Positions 9,132 to 18,869 are shown, numbered from the stretch's first letter. The stretch: 64,000 nt of DNA from Komarekiella delphini-convector SJRDD-AB1 (GCF_014831675.1 NZ_VJXY01000006.1:62001-126000); one strand, 5' to 3'. A program made the numbers and translations. The notes: generated by a model from the letters alone, not told the origin.

Positions 9132-9422
9132 ATGGATATGCAAGTCTTGAGAGAACGTGCGGGGCTTGGCCGTGCAGAGGTTGCCTTCAGGCTTGCAATC
9201 AGTGAGACTAGTGTTCGCAATTGGGAGGCTGGGCGTACTGAACCGACAATGACGCCAAAAAAATATTTAGATGCTTTGCGTCTATTCAAATGTACACCTG
9301 AAGAATTGGCAGCGGCAAGTGAAAAGTCAATTAATCAGCGGCATAAACGCAAACCAGGAAGACCGAAACGCTTTCCTGATAATCAAGTATCTCACGTAAC
9401 TGATTCACCACTTTACACCTGA
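9132..9422 (+). CDS. XRE-family helix-turn-helix protein with AT-hook-like tail
   Basis: A 96-aa protein. Residues 3-60 form a Cro/C1-type helix-turn-helix: VLRERAGLGRAEVAFRLAISETSVRNWEAGRTEP. The C-terminal part contains KRKPGRPKR, which resembles an AT-hook, followed by a short tail. It is probably a small DNA-binding regulator. No operon partner is adjacent, and its 5' neighbour is the decayed toxin-antitoxin pair on the other strand. An ATG two codons downstream (MQVLRER) is an alternative start. Its target is unknown; its own promoter is a reasonable guess. Confidence 0.8.
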   Translation: MDMQVLRERAGLGRAEVAFRLAISETSVRNWEAGRTEPTMTPKKYLDALRLFKCTPEELAAASEKSINQRHKRKPGRPKRFPDNQVSHVTDSPLYT

Positions 9423-9966
9423 TTACGCCCTAGATGAAGTTTAGTAAGTATCTTATTTTGTGTCGAGACTTCAGAAAAGCTATAAAATCTAACTTATGCT
9501 TTCGCTTACTCCAGTGCGGTTGCTTTAGAGTAATCGACTAAATAATTAATACTAATGTACTACAAAGTAAATTTCCAACATTTTATTGTTGATTAGTCTT
9601 AATTATTACTGTATCAACATCTCTTGGTGACAAAGTTTTCCTGTACGAAGCTGCTCAAACTAGCAAAGTTGCCCTATCTTTCTAATACATTGTCAGTGCA
9701 TAATTTACAGTATATTTACGCTTATTTCTGGTTTGGGGAACAGCTTTGGTATAGTTATCTCGATAATTAATCCCTGCCTAGAGGCAAAATAGCAATCAGA
9801 GAGCAGAGGAGTGAAAAAGGCAGAATCTTTTTACCTTTAACCTTTTATCCTCTGTAGTTGGAGCGATTAGTTCAAACAACCTAATCTCTAACTAGTGCGA
9901 TCGCTCACGGTAATTGCCAAAACGGCACGATAAAATTCTAAAACCATAATCGTACTAAAGGTCTAA
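9423..9966. other. Intergenic region upstream of pdhB
   Basis: About 540 bp, AT-rich. It should contain the pdhB promoter. I see one GCGATCGC site at 9898-9905 and no clear hairpin, tandem repeat, RNA gene or protein-coding frame. Confidence 0.35.
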
Positions 9967-10950
9967 ATGGCAGAAACACTATTTTTTAACGCCTTACGGG
10001 AAGCCATTGATGAAGAAATGGCGCGTGACTCCAGTGTCTTTGTTCTCGGTGAAGACGTAGGACACTACGGCGGTTCTTACAAAGTTACCAAAGACCTGTA
10101 CCAAAAGTATGGCGAACTCCGAATTTTAGATACTCCCATCGCTGAAAACAGCTTTACTGGCATGGCAGTAGGAGCCGCCATGACTGGGTTACGACCCATA
10201 ATCGAAGGCATGAATATGGGCTTTTTATTGCTAGCCTTCAACCAAATATCCAACAACGCTGGGATGTTGCGCTACACTTCTGGCGGTAACTTTAAAATTC
10301 CTATGGTAATTCGGGGCCCTGGTGGTGTAGGACGGCAGCTAGGAGCAGAACATTCTCAACGACTAGAAACTTACTTCCAAGCTGTACCAGGCTTAAAGAT
10401 AGTTGCCTGCTCCACACCAAGAAACGCTAAAGGATTACTAAAATCTGCTATCCGCGATGATAACCCAGTGTTGTTCTTTGAGCACGTTCTACTTTACAAC
10501 TTAAAAGAAGACCTGCCAGAAGAAGAATATCTGCTGCCTTTGGATAAAGCAGAAGTTGTACGTCAAGGAAAAGATGTCACAATTATCACTTATTCCAGAA
10601 TGCGGCATCATGTGATGCAAGCGGTAAAAACTCTGGAAAAAGAAGGTTATGACCCCGAAGTAATTGATCTAATCTCACTTAAACCGTTAGATTTTGATAC
10701 AATCGGCGCATCCATACGCAAAACCCATCGAGTGATTGTTGTGGAAGAGTCCATGCGAACTGCGGGTATTGGAGCAGAAGTTATTGCCTCAATTAATGAC
10801 CGCTTGTTTGATGAATTAGATGCGCCAGTGTTGCGGCTTTCTTCCCAAGATATCCCTACGCCTTACAACGGTAATCTGGAGCGATTGACAATTGTCCAAC
10901 CAGAGCAAATAGTCGAAGCTGTAGAAAAAATGGTGGCCCAGCGAGTCTAG
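9967..10950 (+). CDS. pdhB: Pyruvate dehydrogenase E1 component, beta subunit
   Basis: Beta subunit of the thiamine-diphosphate E1 component that decarboxylates pyruvate and passes the acetyl group to the E2 lipoyl domain, linking glycolysis to acetyl-CoA. It is full length (327 aa). Visible signatures include [10 protein letters not shown] near the N-terminus, [20 protein letters not shown] with the conserved Glu, and the C-terminal transketolase domain [15 protein letters not shown] with [11 protein letters not shown]. The alpha subunit is not next to it, as is usual in cyanobacteria. The stop codon runs directly into a GGGGACT tandem repeat. Confidence 0.96.
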   Translation: MAETLFFNALREAIDEEMARDSSVFVLGEDVGHYGGSYKVTKDLYQKYGELRILDTPIAENSFTGMAVGAAMTGLRPIIEGMNMGFLLLAFNQISNNAGMLRYTSGGNFKIPMVIRGPGGVGRQLGAEHSQRLETYFQAVPGLKIVACSTPRNAKGLLKSAIRDDNPVLFFEHVLLYNLKEDLPEEEYLLPLDKAEVVRQGKDVTIITYSRMRHHVMQAVKTLEKEGYDPEVIDLISLKPLDFDTIGASIRKTHRVIVVEESMRTAGIGAEVIASINDRLFDELDAPVLRLSSQDIPTPYNGNLERLTIVQPEQIVEAVEKMVAQRV

Positions 10951-10955
10951 GGATT

Positions 10956-10982
10956 GGGGACTGGGGACTGGGGACTGGGGAC
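10956..10982. repeat. Heptanucleotide tandem repeat GGGGACT
   Basis: Three perfect GGGGACT units and a partial fourth start six bases after the pdhB stop codon. This fits the short tandemly repeated repetitive (STRR) sequences described for heterocystous cyanobacteria. A TGCCCAA-type heptamer pair follows at about 11000-11016 and an AGAGAGGCTGCGC dispersed element at about 11025-11038. Confidence 0.8.
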
Positions 10983-11131
10983 AAAGTGAATAAATAATCA
11001 ATGCCCAATGCCCAATACTTCTCTAAGAGAGGCTGCGCTCAGTACAAGTGCTCAATGCCCCATCCCCTAACTCATACTCATAACTCGATAAAAGAGCGCT
11101 ATTATAGCCTTTGTCAGTTGCGAGTTATGGT

Positions 11132-12547
11132 ATGCAAAGACAGCGATCGCTATTAGTCTTGATTTTAGTCTTGGTAATCGCCGCAATAGCGGTGATTGCC
11201 ACAATTCCCATACCTTTGGGGCTTGACTTGCGTGGAGGTTCACAGCTAACAATTCAGGTGAAACCATCAGCGGAAATTCCTCAAATCACCGAACGAGAAT
11301 TAGAAGGTGTGAAGAAAGTCATCGAAGGTCGGATTAATGGCCTCGGTGTTTCTGAGCCAGTAATCCAAACAGTTGGCACAGACAAGGTTTTGGTGCAACT
11401 TCCAGGGGTCAATGATCCAGAGCAAGCCGAACGAGTATTGGGAGGTACGGCACAGTTAGAGTTCCGCACGCAAAAGGCTGGAACCGAAACTCAACTGTTT
11501 GCTTTCCAAACATCAAGAGCCGAATTGAAGGTAAAGCAAGAAGAGTTGCGAAAGAGCAACGACAAAACAGCTATTGCCAAAAATCAAGAAGACTTACAGA
11601 AAAATAATCAAGCGATCGCTGAATTGTTTGAAAGCACCAACCCGCCACTAATTGGCAAGTACCTCCAAGATGCCTACGGCGAACCCACTTCTCAAGGCAG
11701 CAATTGGAATGTTGCCATTCGCTTCAACCAAAATGGTGGTGAACTGTTTGCCCAATTGACAAAAAGTCTTGCCGGTACTGGGCGGAGCATCGGTGTTTTT
11801 CTCGATAATGAACTAATTAGCGCTCCTACCGTTGGCCCAGAATTTGCTGCTACTGGTATTACTGGTGGCTCTGCGGTAATTACAGGCAGGTTTACGGCAC
11901 AAGAAGCCAACGACTTAGGCGTACAGCTACGCGGTGGGGCATTACCCGTACCAGTAGAAATTGCAGAGATCCGCACTGTTGGGGCAACCTTGGGTAAAGA
12001 CAGTATTACTAGCAGTATCTATGCAGGTATCGGTGGTTTGACTTTAGTATTAATATTTATGGTGGTGTACTACAGACTACCAGGAGTAATCGCCGATGTA
12101 GCATTACTAATATATGCCTTGTTGACTTGGGCTACCTTTGCTTTGCTGGGTGTCACCCTAACCCTGCCAGGAATTGCCGGTTTTATCCTCAGTATTGGGA
12201 TGGCGGTGGATGCGAATGTGCTCATTTTTGAGCGGACACGGGAAGAATTGCAAGCAGGCAAATCCCTGTATCGTTCTATAGAATCTGGCTTTTACCGCGC
12301 CTTTTCCAGTATTTTGGACGGTAACGTTACCACAATCATTGCCTGTGCCGCACTATTCTGGCTAGGGGCTGGTTTGGTGAAAGGCTTTGCCCTAACTTTA
12401 GCTTTAGGCGTAGCAGTGAGTATGTTTAGCGCCATTACTTGTAGTCGCACCTTCATGTTTTTAGCATATACAATTCCCGCACTGCGGAAACCAGAACTTT
12501 TCTGTCCGAACTTGCCAGCATCAAATAAGGCAGAGGTGGCGCGATGA
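11132..12547 (+). CDS. secD: Protein translocase subunit SecD
   Basis: Inner (or thylakoid) membrane subunit of SecDF, which uses the proton gradient to pull exported proteins through SecYEG. The N-terminal membrane segment ([16 protein letters not shown]) is followed by a large extracytoplasmic domain beginning [17 protein letters not shown], the family signature, and five more membrane segments at the C-terminus with [17 protein letters not shown] start at the ATG at 11132; a TTG seven codons earlier is less likely. Its last codons overlap the ATG of secF (ATGA), showing translational coupling. Confidence 0.96.
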   Translation: MQRQRSLLVLILVLVIAAIAVIATIPIPLGLDLRGGSQLTIQVKPSAEIPQITERELEGVKKVIEGRINGLGVSEPVIQTVGTDKVLVQLPGVNDPEQAERVLGGTAQLEFRTQKAGTETQLFAFQTSRAELKVKQEELRKSNDKTAIAKNQEDLQKNNQAIAELFESTNPPLIGKYLQDAYGEPTSQGSNWNVAIRFNQNGGELFAQLTKSLAGTGRSIGVFLDNELISAPTVGPEFAATGITGGSAVITGRFTAQEANDLGVQLRGGALPVPVEIAEIRTVGATLGKDSITSSIYAGIGGLTLVLIFMVVYYRLPGVIADVALLIYALLTWATFALLGVTLTLPGIAGFILSIGMAVDANVLIFERTREELQAGKSLYRSIESGFYRAFSSILDGNVTTIIACAALFWLGAGLVKGFALTLALGVAVSMFSAITCSRTFMFLAYTIPALRKPELFCPNLPASNKAEVAR

Positions 12548-13530
12548 AACTGAGTATTAACAAATCGCGATCGCTTTGGTGGACTATTTCTTGTGCCATC
12601 ATCCTTGCTGGTATCATTTCAATGGTGATTTCTTGGCAAAACCCAAGCATTCGCGCTCCCCTACGTCCTAGTTTGGATTTTGTCGGCGGTACACGATTGC
12701 AGTTTGAACGGGATTGTACTAAACCTGGTAACTGCGATCAACCAATTGATATCAATGTCGTCCGAGAAATAGCTAGGGCTGAGGGATTGGGTGACAGCAG
12801 TATCCAAATTGTTGCTGACAGAGAAACAGGCGCAGAAAACGGCATATTAATTAGGACAAAAAACTTAGATCGTGAGCAGCGTACCAACTTACAAAAGGCC
12901 TTAAGCGAAAAAGTAGGCACTTTTGATGAGCAAAAAAACCAACTTGACACAGTTGGCCCGACTCTGGGGGCAGAACTATTTAGATCTGGAATCATAGCTC
13001 TGACAGTTTCCTTTATAGGCATCATTATTTACTTGAGCTTCCGTTTCCAGCTAGATTATGCCGTGTTTGCGATCGTTGCGCTATTACATGATGTCCTAAT
13101 TACGGCAGGAATTTTTTCGATTTTGGGTTTAGTACTGGGTACTGAAGTAGATAGCCTCTTCATCGTTGCTCTACTGACAATTACAGGTTTCTCAGTTAAC
13201 GATACTGTGGTGATTTACGATCGCATTCGTGAAACCTTGAAAATAAATCCTAATCGACCAATTGCTGACATTGTGGATGATGCTGTTAACCAAACCCTAG
13301 CAAGGTCTATCAATACGACCTTTACCACAATGCTGTCATTGTTTGCGATCTTTCTTTTTGGCGGCGAAACACTAAAAAACTTTGCCTTAGCTCTAATTAT
13401 TGGCTTCACTGCCGGAGCTTATTCGAGTATTTTCATCGCCAGCACTCTTCTGACTTTGTGGCGAGAGCGTAGCGGTCAAGCTCAAGCGGTGGCTAACGCT
13501 GAGTCGATTGATACATCCACTAGTAATTAG
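12544..13530 (+). CDS. secF: Protein translocase subunit SecF
   Basis: Partner of SecD. It has the SecF N-terminal segment followed by [15 protein letters not shown], a short periplasmic domain, and five C-terminal membrane segments with [18 protein letters not shown]. The length of 328 aa is typical. It overlaps secD by four bases and is certainly cotranscribed with it. The ribosome-binding region lies within the secD end. A block of dispersed repeats (about 13590-13700) separates it from the next gene. Confidence 0.96.
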   Translation: MKLSINKSRSLWWTISCAIILAGIISMVISWQNPSIRAPLRPSLDFVGGTRLQFERDCTKPGNCDQPIDINVVREIARAEGLGDSSIQIVADRETGAENGILIRTKNLDREQRTNLQKALSEKVGTFDEQKNQLDTVGPTLGAELFRSGIIALTVSFIGIIIYLSFRFQLDYAVFAIVALLHDVLITAGIFSILGLVLGTEVDSLFIVALLTITGFSVNDTVVIYDRIRETLKINPNRPIADIVDDAVNQTLARSINTTFTTMLSLFAIFLFGGETLKNFALALIIGFTAGAYSSIFIASTLLTLWRERSGQAQAVANAESIDTSTSN

Positions 13531-13589
13531 TTGTTTGTCATTAGTCATTTGTGATTAATTATTCTCTTCCTCTGCCCCCCCTGCCTCCC

Positions 13590-13700
13590 CGCTCACTGAG
13601 CGTACCCCTACGGGGAAGCAAGCTAGCTGCGCGTAGCGTCTTGTAGAGAAGCCATAAAGCCTGCGGCATAGTTACGCTTGGGGCGCAGCCTCTCAAAAGT
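13590..13700. repeat. Cluster of dispersed GC-rich repeats
   Basis: The spacer after secF holds several fragments of the same repeat families seen elsewhere in the window, including CCCTACGGGGAAGCAAGCTA, GCGCGTAGCGTC and GGCGCAGCCTCTC. The base composition is clearly richer in GC than the flanks. No coding frame is supported. Confidence 0.55.
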
Positions 13701-13744
13701 GCTGCTCTTTTGCTCCCTCACTCTCCTACCCCCATCTATAGCCT

Positions 13745-14137
13745 ATGGATCAATCCGAACAACCTTCAATAACTGACCCAGCTTTCGCTCAACAGGTGCA
13801 AAGGTTACATCGGTTGACAGTATATGGCAGGTGGCTATTTGTTGGCTGCTTGTGGCTCACCATTGCACCTATTTGCTTGTGGAATCTACGTGGAGAAATT
13901 GCGCTCTGGCAACAATACTTTACCTGGGTAGCAGTGCGATATGGACTCTTCTATCATCCACTGTCTACTCTGGGTTTAGGCTTTTGTATTGGGATGACCG
14001 TTGCTGTTTTAGTTTGGCAAAGTCGGAATATCTTACTGGGACTACCACAACAGGAAAGGCAACGTTTAGAAAAACAAGTTTTTCAAATACGTCAGCAGGG
14101 AGCAACTCATCCTTTATGGAAGTGGGTTTGTCATTAA
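13745..14137 (+). CDS. Conserved hypothetical protein with two membrane segments
   Basis: A 130-aa protein that I do not recognise by function. It starts with a polar stretch (MDQSEQPSITDPAFAQQVQ), then a membrane segment at about residues 30-48 (WLFVGCLWLTIAPICLW), a loop, a second segment at about 76-95 (LSTLGLGFCIGMTVAVLVW), and a charged C-terminal helix (QERQRLEKQVFQIRQQ). The two segments with an extended basic tail suggest a small inner- or thylakoid-membrane protein. It follows secF by 214 bp, but dispersed repeats between them argue for a separate transcript. Confidence 0.75.
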   Translation: MDQSEQPSITDPAFAQQVQRLHRLTVYGRWLFVGCLWLTIAPICLWNLRGEIALWQQYFTWVAVRYGLFYHPLSTLGLGFCIGMTVAVLVWQSRNILLGLPQQERQRLEKQVFQIRQQGATHPLWKWVCH

Positions 14138-14252
14138 ATATTTGAATTGATGCTCGAATTTTTAAATAGTTATTGGTAGATAAATATTTAGCGCTTCATA
14201 GCAAAATATGACTTAACAATCACCAAGATATTACCAAAATTGGGTGCTATAC

Positions 14253-14720
14253 ATGAATTATCCTCAGCTTCAATTTAGCGATCGCAAGTCTGAAATTGAC
14301 CTTTGCCAACTCCAAGAACTGTTCAATATTTCAGCTTTCTGGGCAAAAGAACGCAGTCTTGAGGATTTAGGCATAGCCATTGCCAATAGTGACCCAGTAA
14401 TTTCTGTCTCGGATGGAAATCGACTCATTGGTTTTGCCAGAGCTACTTCCGATGGCATATATCGCGCCACAATTTGGGATGTTGTTATTCATCCAGAATA
14501 TCGTGGTAGTGGAGTAGGAAGTAATTTAGTACAAACAGTTCTGAGTCATCCCCGCATGAAGTGGGTTGAACGTATATACCTGATGACCACTCACCAGCAG
14601 GAGTTCTACGAAAAAATTGGTTTCCAACCCAACACTACCACCACGATGGTGTTATGCAGCCAAGCTAATATTGATGCCCTGTCTGCTACAGAACAGCTTC
14701 AGAAATCACTAGGGGGATAG
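14253..14720 (+). CDS. GNAT-family N-acetyltransferase
   Basis: An acetyl-CoA-dependent transferase of about 155 aa. The acetyl-CoA loop is visible as IHPEYRGSGVGSNLV, preceded by the beta strand ATIWDVV and followed by the C-terminal EFYEKIGFQP typical of GNATs. The core [20 protein letters not shown] is shared with the second GNAT in this window (19158-19709), so the two are paralogues. They resemble the cyanobacterial and plastid GNATs related to plant NSI acetyltransferases. I use the ATG at 14253 rather than the GTG three codons upstream. The 3' end overlaps the convergent kinase-like gene by 35 bp. The substrate is unknown. Confidence 0.85.
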   Translation: MNYPQLQFSDRKSEIDLCQLQELFNISAFWAKERSLEDLGIAIANSDPVISVSDGNRLIGFARATSDGIYRATIWDVVIHPEYRGSGVGSNLVQTVLSHPRMKWVERIYLMTTHQQEFYEKIGFQPNTTTTMVLCSQANIDALSATEQLQKSLGG

Positions 14721-15603
14721 ATACTTGTAATCTAATAAACTGCTCACCTGGTTCCTTCGCAATTGGATAAGGCAAGATTTCCAACTTTCCTCCCATAACT
14801 TCCACCAAAGTTTGATTGAGTAATAGTTTCATTCCTGGGGAAAGACTGGCATTATCTTGGTCAGTCTGAGGTAGCTTGTCTCCAGACTTAATCAAATCAA
14901 TTGATTCACTCCAGGGCATAGCATGAGTTGGCACATCTAACCAAATATGAACCAAATTATTTGTAGATATAATGCTACTTGAAATATTAATACTGCCTTC
15001 TTCCATCTGAGAAATAGCAGTGTCCACTAAATTTATCAATACTTGGCGCAGCCAACGGTGATCTGCCAAAACATAAATTTCTGAATCTGCGGGCAACATT
15101 TGTAAAGAAAAATTGCGATTTGCTGCCAGCATATAAGTTAAGTCATAAACCTCCTCCAAAACTTGGGCTAACGGTCTGGGTTGAATATCCAATTTGTTAG
15201 TACCATGTTCGGTTCTAGCAACACTGAGAATTTCATCCATTAGCTTGAGCAATTTTAGTGTCCGCTCGTGAGCTTGGGCAATGAATTCTCGTTCTTCTGC
15301 TGGATCTTCACACAGATCTGACAAAATTAACTGATGCAAGCCAATTAAACCATTAAGAGGCGATCGCAATTCATGAGTAGTCCGTGCCAAAAAGCCAGCT
15401 TTAAACTGGCTCATTTCCTTTGCCATTTGGTACGCCAGCTGCGTTTGCTGAATTTGCTGCTGAATTAATGGCACATGCTGTTGCTCTAATGGCGCTACTG
15501 GGGATGAGCTAGATGAAGCGTTTAATGATCGCGCAAATAACCAACGAAAACCCAACCCCAGTGCTAGTCCTACTCCTAGGTATATCCAGTTGCTCCAATT
15601 CAT
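14686..15603 (-). CDS. Histidine-kinase-like protein with degenerate ATP-binding domain
   Basis: 305 aa. One N-terminal membrane segment (about residues 5-25) is followed by a short linker and a clear HisKA dimerisation domain with the H-box FLARTTHELRSPLNGLIG. The C-terminal ATPase-like domain keeps a weak N-box (RQVLINLVDTA, with Asp where Asn is usual) but lacks recognisable DxGxG and GxGLGL motifs; SPGMKLLLNQTLVEVMGG stands where the second glycine motif should be. I infer it binds ATP poorly or not at all and may act as a phospho-acceptor or regulatory partner. It converges on the GNAT gene with a 35-bp tail-to-tail overlap. Its partner kinase or response regulator is not in the window. 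Confidence 0.75.
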   Translation of the reverse strand: MNWSNWIYLGVGLALGLGFRWLFARSLNASSSSSPVAPLEQQHVPLIQQQIQQTQLAYQMAKEMSQFKAGFLARTTHELRSPLNGLIGLHQLILSDLCEDPAEEREFIAQAHERTLKLLKLMDEILSVARTEHGTNKLDIQPRPLAQVLEEVYDLTYMLAANRNFSLQMLPADSEIYVLADHRWLRQVLINLVDTAISQMEEGSINISSSIISTNNLVHIWLDVPTHAMPWSESIDLIKSGDKLPQTDQDNASLSPGMKLLLNQTLVEVMGGKLEILPYPIAKEPGEQFIRLQVSIPLVISEAVL

Positions 15604-15774
15604 AGTTTGCTAATTTTCAACTTATTAATTGACCACAACAGCGCAAAATAAAGTTCCAGATTTCCCCATTGTTAATCAATCCAACAGAGTCTTCTAGGAG
15701 TCGGCTTTGCTCACGAAATTTAGCTACAAGATATCAGACCAAAATGAGGAAAATAACATTATATCTATCTATTG

Positions 15775-16371
15775 CTAGTTCCCAGTCGAAAAATCTAACT
15801 TAACTGCACCTTGACGCAAAATTTGCCAATCTATCCCTGTCCATTTAGCAACGGTGGAAGGTACACCAATTCCAGGCATTTCATCTTGGTAATCTGTAGT
15901 TGCGACAAGAATTTGGGAGAATGTAGCCTCAATTTCTGCCATCGTCTTTAAAGGCGGCTGACCGGATAAATTAGCGCTAGTGGTTGCAAGAGGGCCTGTT
16001 TCCTTCAAAATAGTTTGGGCGATCGCACTTTTTGGCACTCGGATACCAATTGTCGTCGGGTCAATGGGGTTCATGACTTTTGGTAGGCGATCGCTCGCTG
16101 GTAAGACTAAGGTCAATGCTCCCGGCCAATATTTATCTACTATTTCTTGCCAAATTTTATACTCCGTTTCACTACCTTTGACATAAGGCCACAAATCCTC
16201 AGCACTAGCTGCCATCAATATCAGAGGTTTGTCCTGACTACGCTGCTTAGCTGCAAAAATTAATTCTGCTCTCTCTGGTACAGCTGCAAGTGCAGGAACG
16301 GTATCTGTGGGAAAGCTCACTAAGAGGCCGGCACGCGCGCCAGCTATTAGGGTTTCTAGAGATTGGGTCAT
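15775..16371 (-). CDS. tsaC: L-threonylcarbamoyladenylate synthase (Sua5/YciO/TsaC family)
   Basis: Makes threonylcarbamoyl-AMP from threonine, bicarbonate and ATP for the t6A37 modification of ANN-decoding tRNAs. Signatures include SFPTDTVPALAA at the N-terminus, the KQRSQDKPLILM nucleotide region, WPGALTLVLPA, and TSANLSGQPP. At 198 aa it is the short form without a Sua5 C-terminal domain. It lies 64 bp downstream of prmC on the same strand, the common prmC-tsaC pairing. The partner TsaD is also in this window (21903-22949), but TsaB and TsaE are not. Confidence 0.92.
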   Translation of the reverse strand: MTQSLETLIAGARAGLLVSFPTDTVPALAAVPERAELIFAAKQRSQDKPLILMAASAEDLWPYVKGSETEYKIWQEIVDKYWPGALTLVLPASDRLPKVMNPIDPTTIGIRVPKSAIAQTILKETGPLATTSANLSGQPPLKTMAEIEATFSQILVATTDYQDEMPGIGVPSTVAKWTGIDWQILRQGAVKLDFSTGN

Positions 16372-16380
16372 ATTTACAAA

Positions 16381-16408
16381 GTTAGGAGTCAGGAGTCAGA
16401 AGTTAAGC
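16381..16408. repeat. Heptanucleotide tandem repeat (GTYAGGA-like)
   Basis: Four consecutive 7-bp units, GTTAGGA, GTCAGGA, GTCAGAA and GTTAAGC, fill part of the 64-bp gap between prmC and tsaC. The unit differs from the other heptamer loci but the period is the same. Confidence 0.65.
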
Positions 16409-16435
16409 GCTACTTCTCAACTCATAACTCTACAC

Positions 16436-17338
16436 TCATAACTCAGCACTAATATAGGCAAGGGCAAAGCGTTCAATTCCAGCTAAATCAGCGTGAATTT
16501 GAATGTTGCAATAACTACCTTGATTTTGTAGAAGTTCTCGTACTGCATCCGCTTGTCCTGCCATCATCTCAATTAGCCACACGCCACCAGGTTGCAAATA
16601 ACTGGGAGATATTTCTATCAAATGGCGGATGCAATCTAAGCCATCAGCGCCACCATTCAAAGCTAGACGTGGTTCATGGTTGACGACTTCCGGTTGCAGG
16701 GTAGGCAAGATACTGGTGGGGATATAAGGCGGGTTTGACACCATACCACTAAACTGACCTTTGAGGACTTCTAATGGCTCCCACCAGCAACCTTGATAAA
16801 ATCTAATACGGTCAGCAAAACCTAAATTATGGGCGTTAGTTTGTGCGATCGCTAAAGCTTCGAGACTGTAATCAACGGCGTGAATTGTTGCCTCTGGTAA
16901 GACATCTGCTAGTCCCAAGGCGATCGCGCCACTCCCAGTACCCAAATCTACCCAGTGTCCTGACACACTGCTAGCAGCCGCTACAGCTAGATCAATTAAG
17001 CACTCTGTTTCTGGTCTGGGAATTAAAACTGCACTCGACACCGCGATTTTAAACTGTCGCCAAGGTGTGACTCCCGCAATGTACTGTACTGGTAAGCGGT
17101 CATGTAGTCGCCTTTGCCAAAGTTGCTCTAACTCTTCTAGAGGCTGCTCCATCTGAATCTGAGGCCAATTTTTAAAAGACTCCAAACGAAGCGCCAAACG
17201 ATCTAACCCGGCTATTTCTTGCAGAAGCCAATCCACTTCTGCTGGTGGGACATTAGAGGCGATCGCCGCTTGGATTGCCTCATAACGCCACTGCCAAAGT
17301 TGTAAACCAGAAACTACCTTTGGCTGCTGCTTTGCCAT
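16436..17338 (-). CDS. prmC: Peptide chain release factor N5-glutamine methyltransferase
   Basis: Methylates the Gln of the GGQ motif of RF1 and RF2 with S-adenosylmethionine, raising termination efficiency. The N-terminal helical domain (residues 1-90) binds the release factor. The Rossmann domain shows VDLGTGSGAIALGLA (SAM site), AVDYS (ribose contact) and the catalytic NPPY in SNPPYIPTS. The length of 300 aa is typical. It starts 3 bp after the tic22 stop codon, so the two are certainly cotranscribed, and it is followed by tsaC. Confidence 0.95.
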   Translation of the reverse strand: MAKQQPKVVSGLQLWQWRYEAIQAAIASNVPPAEVDWLLQEIAGLDRLALRLESFKNWPQIQMEQPLEELEQLWQRRLHDRLPVQYIAGVTPWRQFKIAVSSAVLIPRPETECLIDLAVAAASSVSGHWVDLGTGSGAIALGLADVLPEATIHAVDYSLEALAIAQTNAHNLGFADRIRFYQGCWWEPLEVLKGQFSGMVSNPPYIPTSILPTLQPEVVNHEPRLALNGGADGLDCIRHLIEISPSYLQPGGVWLIEMMAGQADAVRELLQNQGSYCNIQIHADLAGIERFALAYISAEL

Positions 17339-17341
17339 CCC

Positions 17342-18178
17342 TTAACGTTGCTGAGGCTTTGCAGGCTGTGAATTATTTCGATTGGGAGCAGCAGGGGTCT
17401 TAGGTGTGTTGTTATTCCTAGGCAGCGTCTTGATATATTCTCTAGATTCTGGAGACGGCACTAGCACAACTTGATTCAACCAAGGATCGTTTTTATCTTG
17501 TAAAGTTTTAATAACCCCATCTACGTCTATTACTTGAATATCAGCCTTGGGATTCTTTGACTTCACTTGGTTCAATAAACCTTGTGCGTCTTGCTTGCTC
17601 AAGAATAAAGGAATAAGTTGCTGATTATCAGCTGTCAGTTTAATGGGTACATACCCCTTATCTGGTGCAAATCTGACAGCAAAAACAGGCACACTCTTAA
17701 ACTGAGTTACCTGTTGCCCACTTTGGCGCAACAACTCCATTGCTCCCTTAATTTCTTGCTCGACAGGTTTAAAAGCAAACAAAAGACGGTTTGGTTGGTT
17801 TTTGGTTTGTTGCAATTGCTGATATATCACTCCCATTGGCACTGGTGTAACTTGTAGGTTTTTCACCATTTCGTCCATTTTGGGGTCTTTGCCTTTTGCA
17901 TTCTTTAGTTCGTTGATAAAAGTCTGGGCTTCCTGCCGACTCATATAAACGCCCGTCACCGAACCACCACCTTTTTGACCATTTTGACCTTCAGGTAACG
18001 CACGACTTAGCGGTAAACCTTTGTCGTTAGTAATCAAGTAAACCGGTACTGAGTCTAATTTCTCTTTTATTTGTTGTTCTGACAATGCTAGCACTGGCAC
18101 ACTTGCACCAAGTACTGTTCCCAGTAAAGTACTACCGATTAAGCCCCATGTCGCGCTCCAGCGAACCAATGATTTCAT
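17342..18178 (-). CDS. Tic22-family periplasmic protein
   Basis: 278 aa from the ATG at 18178, which has GAGGAG about seven bases upstream. A signal peptide covers about residues 1-32 (hydrophobic core up to SVPVLALS). The mature part shows the Tic22 repeat features KLDSVPVYLITNDKGLPLSRAL, SVTGVYMSRQEAQTFINELK and a second copy LIPLFLSKQDAQGLLNQVK. Cyanobacterial Tic22 is a periplasmic or thylakoid-lumen chaperone connected with outer-membrane biogenesis and homologous to the plastid import component. The tail is Pro/Asn-rich. It heads a run tic22-prmC-tsaC. Earlier in-frame starts (to 18238) lack a ribosome-binding site. Confidence 0.9.
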   Translation of the reverse strand: MKSLVRWSATWGLIGSTLLGTVLGASVPVLALSEQQIKEKLDSVPVYLITNDKGLPLSRALPEGQNGQKGGGSVTGVYMSRQEAQTFINELKNAKGKDPKMDEMVKNLQVTPVPMGVIYQQLQQTKNQPNRLLFAFKPVEQEIKGAMELLRQSGQQVTQFKSVPVFAVRFAPDKGYVPIKLTADNQQLIPLFLSKQDAQGLLNQVKSKNPKADIQVIDVDGVIKTLQDKNDPWLNQVVLVPSPESREYIKTLPRNNNTPKTPAAPNRNNSQPAKPQQR

Positions 18179-18795
18179 AACTACTCCTCGTATCAATAGT
18201 TCAATTACGTTAGATAAATGGTTGGATTTGCACAACACTAACTTGTTTTAGTTATATAGCAATCTACTTGAGTTGTAAAAAACTCATGGTAGCTGTTGAC
18301 TGTTAACTGTCAATGGTCAAAAAATTGACTGTACTAAAGTTGTGTTTTCCTTTTTTTTCGCCTTGCTATTCACTGCAAAATGCTATGGATGCCTGTTGTA
18401 TGTCTTCTCAAGCAATGAAAAATGTCTGTAACCCTGAATGTGATGAATGCCATTTTATTGCCTTTGTCTAATACGTGTGACGCCATTTCTTAATTTATCG
18501 TTCCACCTGCCGTTAGTTTAATATGTGCTCGAATTTATACAAAACACGATTTTAGAAGTAATTTACTCCTTAGCCATCTAACGTACCTATTAGTCTTTAA
18601 GATTCGGCATAATAGTAGCAAAGTAAAATTTGTCTTTTCCGGGAAACTAAGCAATTTAAATGCACATTTTAGCAATAAAACCTCTAGTCAATCTCTAATT
18701 AAAACAGAGTAAATTTTGATTTTTTTATTTTATATATCAATAAACCCCAGATTTACTAATGTATCTAGGGTTTATTAACTGAATATTATATAAAA
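18179..18795. other. Intergenic region between tic22 and tRNA-Pro
   Basis: About 610 bp, AT-rich, with the tic22 promoter on the left. At 18290-18317 four degenerate heptamers (TAGCTGT, TGACTGT, TAACTGT, CAATGGT) form a short tandem repeat. A hairpin lies at 18739-18776. I see no gene in the remaining sequence. Confidence 0.4.
18739..18776 (-). terminator. Hairpin downstream of tRNA-Pro
   Basis: Arms AATAAACCC and GGGTTTATT, extended by an imperfect inner pairing (CAGAT with ATCTA), lie 20 bp beyond the tRNA 3' end. The following minus-strand sequence is T/A-rich but has no clean T-run, so this is a probable rather than certain terminator. Confidence 0.4.
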
Positions 18796-18869
18796 TCGGG
18801 ATGACAGGATTTGAACCTGCGGCATCCTGCTCCCAAAGCAGGCGCGCTACCAAGCTGCGCTACATCCCG
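18796..18869 (-). tRNA. tRNA-Pro (UGG anticodon)
   Basis: 74 nt on the minus strand. The acceptor stem CGGGATG pairs with CATCCCG, leaving A as discriminator; the CCA end is not encoded. The D arm reads AGCGCAGCTTGGTAGCGC, the anticodon stem-loop CTGCTTTGGGAGCAG has TGG in the loop, and the T arm contains GGTTCAAATCC. The anticodon reads CCN proline codons, mainly CCA and CCG. It lies alone between tic22 and a GNAT gene. Confidence 0.96.

Noticed and set aside
17618-17857. Frames opposite tic22, amiC, rpoC2 and other long genes
   Set aside because: They are antisense shadows: long conserved proteins are read on the other strand, and the shadows lack conserved motifs and proper starts.
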